33,375 nt of DNA, taken from contig JAOZSJ010000031.1 in NCBI GenBank assembly GCA_029939715.1, forward strand, positions 1 to 33,375, written 5' to 3'. Shown here in pieces: positions 8,207 through 16,390 of the stretch. The stretch comes from 4572-123 sp002084545 (GTDB lineage: Bacteria; Desulfobacterota; Desulfobacteria; Desulfobacterales; 4572-123). The position numbers and the translations under genes were made by a program. A model generated the notes under the pieces. The model was not told the origin of the DNA. It saw nothing but the letters and a program-made list of their open reading frames with translations, and did not search any database. Numbering within the stretch: the stretch's first letter is position 1; each line of letters opens with the position of its first letter.

Positions 8207-8228
8207 ATTTTCATCCGGGTGAAAATCT
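8205..8228 (+). promoter_or_regulatory. Intercistronic hairpin between eutA-like and eutBC-like genes
   Basis: Perfect 9-bp arms AGATTTTCA (8205-8213) and TGAAAATCT (8220-8228) with a 6-base loop, starting on the stop codon of the upstream gene. Only GTTTT follows, so it is a poor terminator. It more likely limits read-through or marks an mRNA processing point, which would set a reactivase-to-lyase ratio. This role is inferred. Confidence 0.5.
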
Positions 8229-8262
8229 GTTTTACGGGAATTTTTTGGAAAAAAGAGATAAT

Positions 8263-10449
8263 ATGAAAAAAATTACACCACTTGGCGATATTCATGTGCC
8301 GTCGCCCAGACCTGATGAAACCTATGCAACGGCCATTCTGGACAGACAGATCAGTTTCACAGGGCTTAAAAAACTGCTTGGCGCGGCGGATATCAGCAAG
8401 GCCGGCGACCGGAATACCGGGCTTGCATCGGAAGATGAAATGGTGCGTGAAGCAGCCCGCACTATCCTGTCCTCTCTTACATTGCAGCATATCTATGATT
8501 ATCCCCTCACCGATGATAAGGGGCGTGTGGATACTGTCATGCACGTGGGATATGATATTGATTTAGACGTTTTTAAATCCATTGCCGCAATGACCGTGGG
8601 TGAAGTCAAAAACCATCTGTTGCGGAGCGATGGATGTGAAGTTAAAAAAATGGGCCAAGGGCTCACACCGGTCATGGCCGCGGCCCTGGTAAAGCTGATG
8701 GATGCCCACGAACTCATCTGCATTCCTCGAAAAGTCTCCAGCCCCACCAAGGCCAGAACCCTTATCGGGTTGCCCGGCAGCCTTTCTTTCCGGCTTCAGC
8801 CCAATCACCCCAAGGATAACCTGGATGCCATATCCCTGATGATTTATACGGACCTGGCTCTTGGCATGGGCGACTGTCTGATCGGTGTGAATCCATCCGA
8901 CGGTTCAGTGGACAATATCAGTTCAATCCTACGGCATATCGACAGGCTGCGCCGTGAAACCGGCGCACCTACGCAGATCTGTGTCCTGGGACATGTTAAG
9001 GCTCAGCTTGCCGCATTGAATCAGGGGGCCCCTGTTGAAATTTTGTTTCAGAGCTTTGCCGGTACGGAAAGCACGCTCACCGATGAGTTCGACGTTACCG
9101 TGGATTATATGGATCAGGCCTGCGCAACCATGGCCCGCAAGGGGCCACTTAAAGATGTGGCACGGCAGTTTATGTATTTTGAAACCGGCCAGGGCAGCGA
9201 AATGACCTATCGCAAGCATAACGGCATGGATATGACTACATGCGAAGCCCTGTGCTACGGGCTTTGCCGCCGATACGATCCCTTCATGGTCAACAGCGCT
9301 ACAGGTTTTATCGGGCCGGAAACACTTCTCAATGATTTTGAATTGATGATGGCCAATTTGCAGGATAATTTCATGGGCAAGCTTCTGGGGCTGCCCATGG
9401 GCATCTCTCCGAGCTATACTCTGCATGCCCAGACGCATCTGGAAGGCCAGCAGATGACCACCCATCTGGCTGCCGCCGCCGGAGCCAATTTCTTTATGGA
9501 TATATATCTTGGTACCGATCGCATGCTGGCGCATTTTGTCAACAGCGGACATGACGACCAGACCCTGCGCGAAGTGCATAACCGCAGGCCGGCCCCCGAA
9601 TTTCTGGCATGGGCACTTGAAAAAGGAATATTCGAGCATTCGCCCGGCGGCCATGTCTGTCGCGGCCCCAACTGGGGGAATCCCCGCCTGTTCTGCCCTT
9701 CGGATGCCGAGTTTCAGCGGCTCCATGATGTTTTGCCCTCGGCCCCTGGGTTTGAAAGTGCGGGGTCCCGCCCTGTCAATGCGGTTCAGCGTATTCTGCG
9801 ATTGAACCAGTCTGTGGGGCGCGAGGCGGTGCATTGCGAGCTGCGTCCGGAAATACTGGCGGATTTTTCTTTTCGCACCTTTACGACTCTGGCGGAAAAC
9901 AAGGCAGATCACCTCAGAAATCCCGAACTGGGCTCACGGTTGTCGGCAGAAAGCCTGAAAGGTCTGACCGTTGAGAAAAAAGATATCCAGATCGTCATCA
10001 CCGACGGCCTCAGTGCCGAAGCGATCCACCACAATGTCCCGGAAATGCTGACGGTACTTGAAGACGGATTAAAAAGCCGCAATTTTACCATGGGTGAGCA
10101 TATCCTGGTGCGATACGGCAGAGTCAAGCTGGCGGAAAGCATCGGGGGTATCCTTGAACCGGGGCTGATCATTTTTCTGGTGGGAGAGCGCCCCGGAGGC
10201 GATGCGCTGGCCTCCAGGAGCATGTCTGCCTACCTGGTCTACAAGCTCAACGACCCGGATGTCCAAAGGCTTGCAGCCGCTTACAGCCAGAGTCCGAATA
10301 TCGAATATGAATATACCTTGATCACCAATATTTACGCAGGGGGACTGCCTTCGGTGGAAGCCGGCAGCGTTGTGGCGGAAAAAGCCACTGAAATTATGAA
10401 ACATAAGGCTGCGGGCAATCGGCTTGAGGATATTCTCTCATCACTTTAA
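8263..10449 (+). CDS. Fused EutB-EutC ethanolamine-ammonia-lyase-like enzyme
   Basis: 728-residue single chain joining homologues of both subunits of adenosylcobalamin-dependent ethanolamine ammonia-lyase. Residues 1 to about 475 follow EutB (453 in E. coli); about 500-728 follow EutC, with ITDGLSAEAIHHN, GRVKLAESIG, VGERPGGD and ITNIYAGGLPSVEAG. EutB substrate residues, in E. coli numbering, are kept: Arg160 and Gln162 (FRLQPN, here 177 and 179), Asn193 (IGVNPS, 210), Glu287 (YFETGQGS, 307) and Phe329 (GFIGPE, 349). Asp362 of the MGCDCCYTNH stretch is Ser382 here (MGISPSYTLH). The EutC N-terminal ARARDAV-type stretch is not recognisable. ATG at 8263 has AAGAGA upstream; TTG at 8245, in frame, would add six residues. 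Substrate may be an amino alcohol other than ethanolamine. No shell or aldehyde dehydrogenase gene is nearby. Confidence 0.88.
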   Translation: MKKITPLGDIHVPSPRPDETYATAILDRQISFTGLKKLLGAADISKAGDRNTGLASEDEMVREAARTILSSLTLQHIYDYPLTDDKGRVDTVMHVGYDIDLDVFKSIAAMTVGEVKNHLLRSDGCEVKKMGQGLTPVMAAALVKLMDAHELICIPRKVSSPTKARTLIGLPGSLSFRLQPNHPKDNLDAISLMIYTDLALGMGDCLIGVNPSDGSVDNISSILRHIDRLRRETGAPTQICVLGHVKAQLAALNQGAPVEILFQSFAGTESTLTDEFDVTVDYMDQACATMARKGPLKDVARQFMYFETGQGSEMTYRKHNGMDMTTCEALCYGLCRRYDPFMVNSATGFIGPETLLNDFELMMANLQDNFMGKLLGLPMGISPSYTLHAQTHLEGQQMTTHLAAAAGANFFMDIYLGTDRMLAHFVNSGHDDQTLREVHNRRPAPEFLAWALEKGIFEHSPGGHVCRGPNWGNPRLFCPSDAEFQRLHDVLPSAPGFESAGSRPVNAVQRILRLNQSVGREAVHCELRPEILADFSFRTFTTLAENKADHLRNPELGSRLSAESLKGLTVEKKDIQIVITDGLSAEAIHHNVPEMLTVLEDGLKSRNFTMGEHILVRYGRVKLAESIGGILEPGLIIFLVGERPGGDALASRSMSAYLVYKLNDPDVQRLAAAYSQSPNIEYEYTLITNIYAGGLPSVEAGSVVAEKATEIMKHKAAGNRLEDILSSL

Positions 10450-10465
10450 CTACAGCAGAAAAAGA

Positions 10466-10515
10466 AAGGAGGGATAACCATACGCAACAAGAAGTTCGTC
10501 GGTAGAATTAAATGA
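10466..10515 (+). other. Strong ribosome-binding site before an ATA-initiated mini-ORF
   Basis: AAAGGAGGGATAACC (10466-10480) is a near-perfect Shine-Dalgarno, but the next codon at the right distance is ATA (10480), opening an 11-codon frame (IRNKKFVGRIK) that ends in TGA at 10513-10515. It may be a relic of a lost gene start, a leader peptide with a non-standard start, or chance. It lies in the 101-base gap before dctP. Confidence 0.25.
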
Positions 10516-10550
10516 AATGAATTTTTTAATTTACTTAAAAAGGAGATTAG

Positions 10551-11591
10551 ATGATGTCAAGTAAATTCAGATCGGGAAAAAAATGGTTGAGTGTTTTTTC
10601 GGTGCTTATTATGGTCATTGCATTCGGGGCGGTCAATGCCGATGCCGGTAAAATTAAAATGAAATTTTCCCACCAGAACAACGTTTTTGACGCTGACCAG
10701 CTGCTTGCTGAAACATTTAAAAAAATAATTGAAGCAAAATCAAACGGCGAAATCAAGGTTACCATCTATCCGGGTACCCTGACAAACAGTGAAGAAGAGG
10801 CTATTGAATTCATCAAGTCCGGCACACTGGATATTTCCGCCAACAGCGGCGGGCACATTGCCGGATTTTATGAGGATATTCAATTTCTGCAACTGCCATA
10901 CCTGTTTAAAAGCCCGGAACATTATAATGTCGCCCGGCAGTCCGGCGTCGTCAAGCAGATCCTCAAGGAAGTCGGTGATGCAACAGGGCTGATTGCATTG
11001 GGCATTTATTCTGATTGCAATGGTTTCGGTATCGCCAGCACCAAGCCCATCAACAGCATAGAGGATGCCAAGGGCATCAAGCTGCGCTGCATGCAGAATC
11101 CCCTGTTTATCGATGTTTATAACGCATTCGGGTTTACCGTTACACCCACTGACTGGGGCGAACTGTATACCTCTTTGCAAACAGGCCTGGTCAATGCCAA
11201 TGACCTGGGGTGCTACTGCCAGTATATTTTCAAGCTCAAGGAAGTCGTCAACAGTTTTGCGGTTCTGCAACAGATGTGGACCCAGAAAATTCTCATGATG
11301 GCCCCTAAAACATGGGCCAAACTAAGCCCTGAACAGCAGGAACTGGTCAGGACGGTTGCCAGGGAAGCAATAGAACTTACCGACGCATGGCAGTATACAA
11401 AGGAAAGAGAATTCGTCGAAGTTGCGAAAAAGGAAGGCCTTACGGTGACTTACCCGGATACGGCGCCGTTTAAAAAAGCATCGGAAAAAGTATATGCAAA
11501 GTGGTTTAAAGACCATCCTAAATGGAAAACCTGGTATAATGAAATCCAGTACCTTGATCCGGGCGCCAGAATGCCTGATGCTTCTAAATAA
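10551..11591 (+). CDS. TRAP transporter substrate-binding protein, DctP family
   Basis: 346-residue periplasmic binding protein. A Sec signal peptide is visible (basic RSGKK, hydrophobic residues 12-28, cleavage near ADA at 31-33). The mature protein has DctP features: NSEEEAIEFIKSG, LQLPYLF and the ligand loop IKLRCMQNP with Arg179, the residue that in this family holds the substrate carboxylate, followed by PTDWGELYTSLQTGLVNA. It delivers a probably carboxylate-bearing compound to the DctQ-DctM membrane proteins encoded next. AAAAGGAG lies 6 bases before the ATG; a second ATG follows directly. The gap of 101 bases after the lyase gene has no obvious terminator, so it may be co-transcribed. 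Substrate unknown; the neighbouring enzymes suggest an amino-acid-like or opine-like molecule. Confidence 0.93.
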   Translation: MMSSKFRSGKKWLSVFSVLIMVIAFGAVNADAGKIKMKFSHQNNVFDADQLLAETFKKIIEAKSNGEIKVTIYPGTLTNSEEEAIEFIKSGTLDISANSGGHIAGFYEDIQFLQLPYLFKSPEHYNVARQSGVVKQILKEVGDATGLIALGIYSDCNGFGIASTKPINSIEDAKGIKLRCMQNPLFIDVYNAFGFTVTPTDWGELYTSLQTGLVNANDLGCYCQYIFKLKEVVNSFAVLQQMWTQKILMMAPKTWAKLSPEQQELVRTVAREAIELTDAWQYTKEREFVEVAKKEGLTVTYPDTAPFKKASEKVYAKWFKDHPKWKTWYNEIQYLDPGARMPDASK

Positions 11592-11664
11592 AACGCAGCA
11601 AATCTGGTTCCGGCTTTGCCGGATTAGGGTATGTTTATCACCGCGTTTCACAACTGGTTTGAAA

Positions 11665-11711
11665 TTTCTTCCATAGATCGGCTCCGGAGCGGATACGATC
11701 TATGGAAGAAA
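11665..11711 (+). promoter_or_regulatory. 16-bp perfect hairpin between dctP and dctQ
   Basis: TTTCTTCCATAGATCG (11665-11680) and CGATCTATGGAAGAAA (11696-11711) are exact reverse complements, with a 15-base loop that itself contains the palindrome GCTCCGGAGC. Intercistronic hairpins of this kind commonly protect the 3' end of the upstream message, here giving more binding protein than membrane subunits. No T run follows, so it is not a full terminator. A smaller hairpin, TCCGGC-TTT-GCCGGA, precedes it near 11610-11626. Confidence 0.65.
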
Positions 11712-11746
11712 AATATTTAACGATCTCTGCAAGGGGGGTCTATATA

Positions 11747-12250
11747 ATGACATCTGAAGAAAATAAGCATTTTTTAAAATCAGCTCTTGACGCCATTTTA
11801 AAAAAAATCACCGGGGGGATAAACGTGTTTCTGTTTTTCATCCTGACGGCAATGGGCCTGATCCTGGGCGTCAATATCGTCATGCGGTTTTTATTTGATA
11901 ATCCCATAGCCTGGTCAAATGTGGTTACGCGGTATGCCTATATCTATATTGTGCTGCTGGGAACGGCCATTTCATATATAGAAGACAGCCATGCCCAGAT
12001 CGATTTCGTATATGCCGCAGTACCTAAAAAAGTGCAGGGAGTGTTCGATACTATTCATTATTTATGCATGATGTTTCTGTGCGGCATTCTGGTCATTTTC
12101 GGCACAAAGCATGTAATCACCATGTGGCCTGTGCATTCACCGGTTGTAAAGGGATTGTCCATAGGTGTTCTTTATCTGTCAGTGCCCGTCAGTGCGGCCG
12201 TGATACTGTTTTTTCTCATTATTAAAATGCTGGAAGTAAAATTTAACTAA
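11747..12250 (+). CDS. TRAP transporter small membrane subunit, DctQ family
   Basis: 167-residue membrane protein with four predicted transmembrane segments, the normal DctQ layout. FDNPIAWSNVVTRYAYIYIVLLGTAI, the loop and second or third helix region typical of the family, is visible in the sequence. It pairs with DctM to form the transport channel. The start at 11747 is chosen because AAGGGGGG lies about 9 bases upstream. An earlier in-frame ATG at 11702 would add 15 residues, but it lies inside the arm of the intercistronic hairpin and lacks a close ribosome-binding site. The stop is 10 bases before dctM. Confidence 0.9.
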   Translation: MTSEENKHFLKSALDAILKKITGGINVFLFFILTAMGLILGVNIVMRFLFDNPIAWSNVVTRYAYIYIVLLGTAISYIEDSHAQIDFVYAAVPKKVQGVFDTIHYLCMMFLCGILVIFGTKHVITMWPVHSPVVKGLSIGVLYLSVPVSAAVILFFLIIKMLEVKFN

Positions 12251-12260
12251 GGGGCGCAAT

Positions 12261-13541
12261 ATGATATATGTAATCCTCATGATCATTTGTTTTATCCTGT
12301 TAATGGCCATTCGGATACCAATTCCGTTCGCACTGCTTATCTCGACCCTGGTTTACTACTTCGGGGCTGACCTTCCGCTCAACATTGTTATCGTCCGTTT
12401 GCTTCGGTCATTTGATTCATTTATACTGCTGGCTATTCCTTTTTTCGTACTGGCAGGCAGAATCATGTCGGAGGCCGGTATCAGCGATCGACTGGTCAGG
12501 GTGTCGGATCTGGTTGTCGGCCGGGTCAAAGGCAGCCTGGCATATGTCAATATAGTGGTAAGCATGTTTTTCGGCGGGATCACCGGAACCGCCATATCCG
12601 ATACCACCGCCATCGGATCGGTTTTGATTCCCACCATGGTGAAAAAAGGGTATTCCAAAAGATTCAGTGCTGCTGTAACAGCCGCCTCTTCCACCATGGG
12701 GCCGATCATTCCGCCCAGCCTCATGTTTATTATTTACGGCTCCATTGCCCAGGTATCCATACGGGATCTGTTCCTGGCCGGTGCCATTCCCGGAATCATG
12801 GTAGGGCTGGCCCAGATGACCGTCGTCAAGGTCATGGCAAACAAGTATGATTTCCCCAAAAGGGAAGAGAGAATCGAATTTAAAGAAGGCATTAAAATCA
12901 TCACGGATGCTCTTCTGGCCCTGTTGCTGCCGATCATCATTCTGGGAGGAATTCTCCTTGGTATCGTCAGTCCGACCGAAGCGGCCGTGGTGGCGACATT
13001 CTATGCGGCTTTTATCGCCATTTTCGTTTACCGAAGTTTAACCTTTAAAAGGCTCCTGGTTGTCATCAGGGACTCGGCCGTGGAGACCGGCAGTGTTTCA
13101 ATTATTATCGCAGCCGCAGCCCTTTTCGGCTGGGCACTTTCCAATGAACAGGTGCCGCAGCAGTTTGCCAACCTGCTGGTTGAGCATATTTCCTACAAGT
13201 GGCAGATACTGTTTTTAATCAATGTGATGCTGTTTTGCATGGGCATGTTCATGGACAGCATACCGGCGATTATGATTGTTACACCCGTTTTTTTGCCGCT
13301 GTTCAAAATGCTGCACATGGATCCCCTTCAGGCTGGGCTTTTCATGAGCGTTAACCTCATTACCGGGCTTGCCACGCCGCCGGTGGGATGCTGTTTGTTT
13401 GCAGCGTCGATTATATCTGAAGAATCCATGGAAAGGATCAGCAAAGCGGTGCTGCCGTTTCTGCTTGCCAACATTGTCGTTGTGCTGCTGGTGACCTATA
13501 TACCTCAGATTACATTGTTCATACCGTCACTTTTTAAGTAG
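12261..13541 (+). CDS. TRAP transporter large membrane subunit, DctM family
   Basis: 426-residue, highly hydrophobic protein of normal DctM length with a dozen or so membrane spans. Family motifs are present: LAIPFFVLAGRIM, FFGGITGTAISDTTAIG, the SSTMGPIIPPS re-entrant region, VSPTEAA, and near the end VNLITGLATPPVGCCLF. It forms the Na+-driven transport channel with the DctQ subunit encoded upstream. AAGGGGCG precedes the ATG. The stop is 13 bases from the start of the GntR-type regulator, showing one operon. Confidence 0.94.
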   Translation: MIYVILMIICFILLMAIRIPIPFALLISTLVYYFGADLPLNIVIVRLLRSFDSFILLAIPFFVLAGRIMSEAGISDRLVRVSDLVVGRVKGSLAYVNIVVSMFFGGITGTAISDTTAIGSVLIPTMVKKGYSKRFSAAVTAASSTMGPIIPPSLMFIIYGSIAQVSIRDLFLAGAIPGIMVGLAQMTVVKVMANKYDFPKREERIEFKEGIKIITDALLALLLPIIILGGILLGIVSPTEAAVVATFYAAFIAIFVYRSLTFKRLLVVIRDSAVETGSVSIIIAAAALFGWALSNEQVPQQFANLLVEHISYKWQILFLINVMLFCMGMFMDSIPAIMIVTPVFLPLFKMLHMDPLQAGLFMSVNLITGLATPPVGCCLFAASIISEESMERISKAVLPFLLANIVVVLLVTYIPQITLFIPSLFK

Positions 13542-13554
13542 TAAAAAGGAGATA

Positions 13555-14196
13555 ATGAAATTCACTAAAGAAAAGGCATATCAGGATCTGCGCTACAAAA
13601 TAATCACCCAGGAACTTGTGCCGGGCGAGCTGTTAAAAGAAAAAGAGTTGATGGAGCACTATGGGATCGGGCGCACTCCCTTACGGGAAATTTTCATTGA
13701 GTTACAGAGGGAAGGCCTGATCCGGCGTGTACCGCGCGCCGGGACCTGGGTGGCTCCCATGGATCTTGATTATGTCAAACAGGTTGCCGAAGTACGTGTA
13801 GCCCTGGAGGGACTTGCAGGTGAACTGGCGGCGGAAAGAATTACCGAGGAGGAGTTGGCACTCCTTGGCACTATTCTTGAGAAAGCCAAAGCCGATCAGA
13901 CTGCCGATGATATCAATTACCAGGAACTGGTTCAGTATGAAGCCAGGTTTCACCGTATTGTATATGCCGCAACAGGTAATAAAAAACTGGAAGAGCTGCT
14001 TCTGGAGTATCTGGGCATCGGCACCAGGCTCTGGTATTACCTTGTTTTTACGGAAGAGCAGTTGTTCCGGCTCTTCGATGAGCAGCAACTGATGCTTGAG
14101 GCGCTGAAAAAAAGAGATGGAAAGCTGGCCCGCGGACATATGGAGCAGCACACCCGGGCATACTTTAACCATATAAACGGCATCAGAAAGCCGTAA
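13555..14196 (+). CDS. GntR-family transcriptional regulator, FCD type
   Basis: 213-residue regulator. The N-terminal winged helix (about residues 5-65) contains LMEHYGIGRTPLREIFIELQREGLI, here typical of GntR proteins, and ends in the wing RVPRAGTWV. The C-terminal all-helical FCD domain (about 75-205) keeps likely metal-ligand positions: His in EARFHRIVYAATGN and the two His of GHMEQHTRAY. Such proteins usually repress a catabolic operon until a metabolite, often an organic acid, binds. Position inside the TRAP-enzyme operon suggests control of that operon. The dyads at 6607-6631 are one possible operator, but this is not shown. AAAAAGGAG immediately precedes the ATG. Confidence 0.92.
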   Translation: MKFTKEKAYQDLRYKIITQELVPGELLKEKELMEHYGIGRTPLREIFIELQREGLIRRVPRAGTWVAPMDLDYVKQVAEVRVALEGLAGELAAERITEEELALLGTILEKAKADQTADDINYQELVQYEARFHRIVYAATGNKKLEELLLEYLGIGTRLWYYLVFTEEQLFRLFDEQQLMLEALKKRDGKLARGHMEQHTRAYFNHINGIRKP

Positions 14197-14249
14197 AAAT
14201 ATCGCAAATGCTGCGGTATATTGGGCAACTTAGTAAAGGAGTTATATTT

Positions 14250-15230
14250 ATGGAAAAACTTGGGGAAAAAATTTTGTATCTGTCGCGACGCGACGTGGAA
14301 TCTTTGAATATATCGATACCCGAAGTTATCTCCTGTCTTGAAATGATGTTTGTCGAAAAAAGCGCCGGCCGGGTGGAAATGCCTCCTAAACCAGCCATCC
14401 ATACCAATGGTGATGCCTTTCTGCATGCCATGCCGGCTTATGTCCCGAAAATCAAGTCAGCCGGAATGAAATGGGTTGGAGGATATCCTGAAAATTTTAA
14501 AAAAAATCTGCCCTATATAAGCGGGTTGCTGGTGCTGAACGACACGGAAACCGGAATGCCCTATGTTGTCATGGACTGTGCCTGGATAACCGCCATCCGT
14601 ACTGCCGCGGCTACGGCACTGGCAGCCAAATATCTGGCCCGGCCGGAATCCGAGACGCTGGCGATACTCGGCTTTGGCATCCAGGGCCGCTATAATCTCG
14701 AAACCATCAGTGAAATATTCAAACTGATCCGGGTTGAAGTGTTCGATGTTTTAGAAACCGCCGTCGAGAGCTACCGTACGGATAAGGGCGGCCGGTTTGA
14801 TTTTGACCTTCAGATGGTGTCGAGCCCGAAAGAGGCTGTTAAAGATGCCGACATTGTCGTCACTGCCGGGCCTTTTCTGATGAACCCTTCACCGATTATC
14901 GAATTTGACTGGATCAAGACCGGAGCCTTTGTTTGCCCGCTGGATCTGGATTCCTATGTTAGACCCGAAGTTTTTTTGAAATCCGACATTCTCTGCACTG
15001 ATGATACCGGCCAGTTTGCCTATTTCAAGGAGAGCGGTCTGTTCCAGTCCTGCCCTGATGATATTGCCGACCTTGGGGACATAATTTCCGGCAGAATGCC
15101 GGGCAGGAAACATGCGGATGATGTGATAACCTCGATCAATATAGGAATTGCCCTTGAAGATATGGCAGTTGCACCCCTAATCTACCAGAAGGCCCTGGCG
15201 AGCAAAACCGGTGTGTGGCTTGATCTGTAG
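14250..15230 (+). CDS. Ornithine cyclodeaminase / mu-crystallin family enzyme
   Basis: 326-residue NAD(P)-dependent enzyme of the OCD/mu-crystallin family, which covers ornithine cyclodeaminase, ketimine (1-pyrroline-2-carboxylate) reductases, alanine dehydrogenase and SbnB-type enzymes. Visible features: Glu43 and Lys74 (GMKWVGGYP), Arg117 in AITAIRTAA form (WITAIRTAAATALAAKYLA), dinucleotide loop GFGIQGR (141-147), and Asp232/Asp234 in CPLDLDSY near the catalytic Asp of cyclodeaminase. These residues do not separate cyclodeamination from imine reduction. AAAGGAG lies 9 bases before the chosen ATG; an earlier in-frame ATG at 14208 lacks one. It sits between the GntR gene and the opine-dehydrogenase-like gene, so it may process the imine, oxo or amino acid product of that enzyme. 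Confidence 0.85.
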   Translation: MEKLGEKILYLSRRDVESLNISIPEVISCLEMMFVEKSAGRVEMPPKPAIHTNGDAFLHAMPAYVPKIKSAGMKWVGGYPENFKKNLPYISGLLVLNDTETGMPYVVMDCAWITAIRTAAATALAAKYLARPESETLAILGFGIQGRYNLETISEIFKLIRVEVFDVLETAVESYRTDKGGRFDFDLQMVSSPKEAVKDADIVVTAGPFLMNPSPIIEFDWIKTGAFVCPLDLDSYVRPEVFLKSDILCTDDTGQFAYFKESGLFQSCPDDIADLGDIISGRMPGRKHADDVITSINIGIALEDMAVAPLIYQKALASKTGVWLDL

Positions 15231-15271
15231 GCGCGGCGCAGGATATCAATTTTTGTAAAATGGAGGATTTT

Positions 15272-16363
15272 ATGCAGTTTGATTCAAAAAAGGTGGCAAT
15301 TTTAGGAGGGGGAAACGGAGCCCATTGCATGGCGGCGGATATGACTTCTCGCGGTTTTAAGGTCAACCTGTTTGAGATGCCCGAATTTCAGTCTGCACTG
15401 CCCCGGATTTTCGAGACAAAAACCGTTGAAATAGAGGGTGAAATAAAAGGCCGTTATACCCTGGAAAAGGTGACATCCGATATTGATGAAGCCATTGACG
15501 GGGCTCGCTATATTTTGATTGTCACACCGGCTTTTGCCCACAAGGGGTATGCCGAGCTGCTGAAAGGCAGAACAGACAGGCAAAATCAGATCATTATTTT
15601 ATATCCCGGCGCTTTTTCCGGCTTGCTGTTCAAATCGATCATGGGGGATGACTGTCCGGTGATCGGAGAGGCCAATAATCTGCCCTACGACACCCGCTTG
15701 ACCGGCCCGGCCAGGGTGAAGCTGTATGGATTTAACCCAATCAACATTGCTTTTTTCCCGACGGAGATGGGGACAACCCTGTTCGAGGAAGTGAACTCCC
15801 TGCATCCTTTTGTCAAGATGTATACAGATGTGCTGGAATCCGGGCTCAGTATCGTCAACCCCGCCTTTCACGCCGGATTGTGTCTTTTCAGCATCAATGA
15901 TATCGAAAACTGGCCCAAACGGCCCTTTTTTCTTTATGAACACGGGGTGACACCCGCCTCGGTCAAAATGAACATGGCCCTTGACAATGAAAGAAAGGCC
16001 ATCGGCCGGGCATTCGGCTATAGCCTCCGGCCCATTGAAGATTTTTCGGGCATGGATGAAGGATATAAATGGCGGGATCTTTATAAAAGCATTCACGGCG
16101 ATATATCCCTTACCTCCATTTCCGGGCCGCATGATATCAACAGCCGGTATCTGACCGAAGACGCACCCTACGGTCTGGTGCCATGGAGCTATATCGGCAG
16201 ACTTGCCGGGGTCAAAACCACCTATATTGATGCCGTGGTGAATATTTACAATGTAATCCATGAAAAAAACTGGTGGGAAGAGGGCCGCAATATGGAAGAC
16301 CTGGGACTTGAGGGCATGACGATCGAACAGATTCAGGCCTACTTGAAAACCGGACGGAAGTAG
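15272..16363 (+). CDS. Opine (octopine/nopaline) dehydrogenase family protein
   Basis: 363-residue oxidoreductase. The N-terminal Rossmann fold starts with VAILGGGNGAH (8-18). The C-terminal opine-dehydrogenase domain has the catalytic pair expected for the family: His200 in NPAFHAG and Asp297 in YLTEDAPYGLVPW, matching the His-Asp dyad of N-(carboxyethyl)norvaline dehydrogenase. Such enzymes reversibly join an amino acid and an oxo acid by NAD(P)H-dependent reductive amination, or split the opine oxidatively. In a transporter operon, splitting an imported opine is the more likely direction (inference). GGAGG lies 5 bases before ATG 15272; the ATG at 15260 overlaps that site and would add four residues. 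Last gene of the cluster. Confidence 0.87.
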   Translation: MQFDSKKVAILGGGNGAHCMAADMTSRGFKVNLFEMPEFQSALPRIFETKTVEIEGEIKGRYTLEKVTSDIDEAIDGARYILIVTPAFAHKGYAELLKGRTDRQNQIIILYPGAFSGLLFKSIMGDDCPVIGEANNLPYDTRLTGPARVKLYGFNPINIAFFPTEMGTTLFEEVNSLHPFVKMYTDVLESGLSIVNPAFHAGLCLFSINDIENWPKRPFFLYEHGVTPASVKMNMALDNERKAIGRAFGYSLRPIEDFSGMDEGYKWRDLYKSIHGDISLTSISGPHDINSRYLTEDAPYGLVPWSYIGRLAGVKTTYIDAVVNIYNVIHEKNWWEEGRNMEDLGLEGMTIEQIQAYLKTGRK

Positions 16364-16367
16364 TCGG

Positions 16368-16390
16368 CCCATTCATGGGTTAAGTTTTTA
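16368..16390 (+). terminator. Possible terminator of the eutA-opine dehydrogenase cluster
   Basis: CCCA-TTCA-TGGG stem-loop (16368-16379) followed by TTAAGTTTTTA, 5 bases after the last stop codon. The stem is short. A second weak candidate lies at 16458-16482 (GTATTG-AGCCT-CGATAC then GTTTTTT). Confidence 0.35.

Noticed and set aside
8929..9912. Open frame of 327 codons on the minus strand opposite the eutBC-like gene
   Set aside because: It mirrors the codon pattern of the clearly homologous plus-strand gene, has no recognisable family and no ribosome-binding site. Treated as an antisense shadow.
6719..10449. Bacterial microcompartment for ethanolamine use
   Set aside because: No EutS/K/L/M/N-type shell protein and no EutD/E/G enzyme is encoded in the window.
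13555..14196. GntR regulator as a fused aminotransferase (MocR type)
   Set aside because: The protein is only 213 residues with an FCD-type C-terminus; no aminotransferase domain.
15599..16372. Open frame of 257 codons opposite the opine-dehydrogenase-like gene
   Set aside because: Fully antisense to a gene with intact catalytic motifs; no protein family is recognised.
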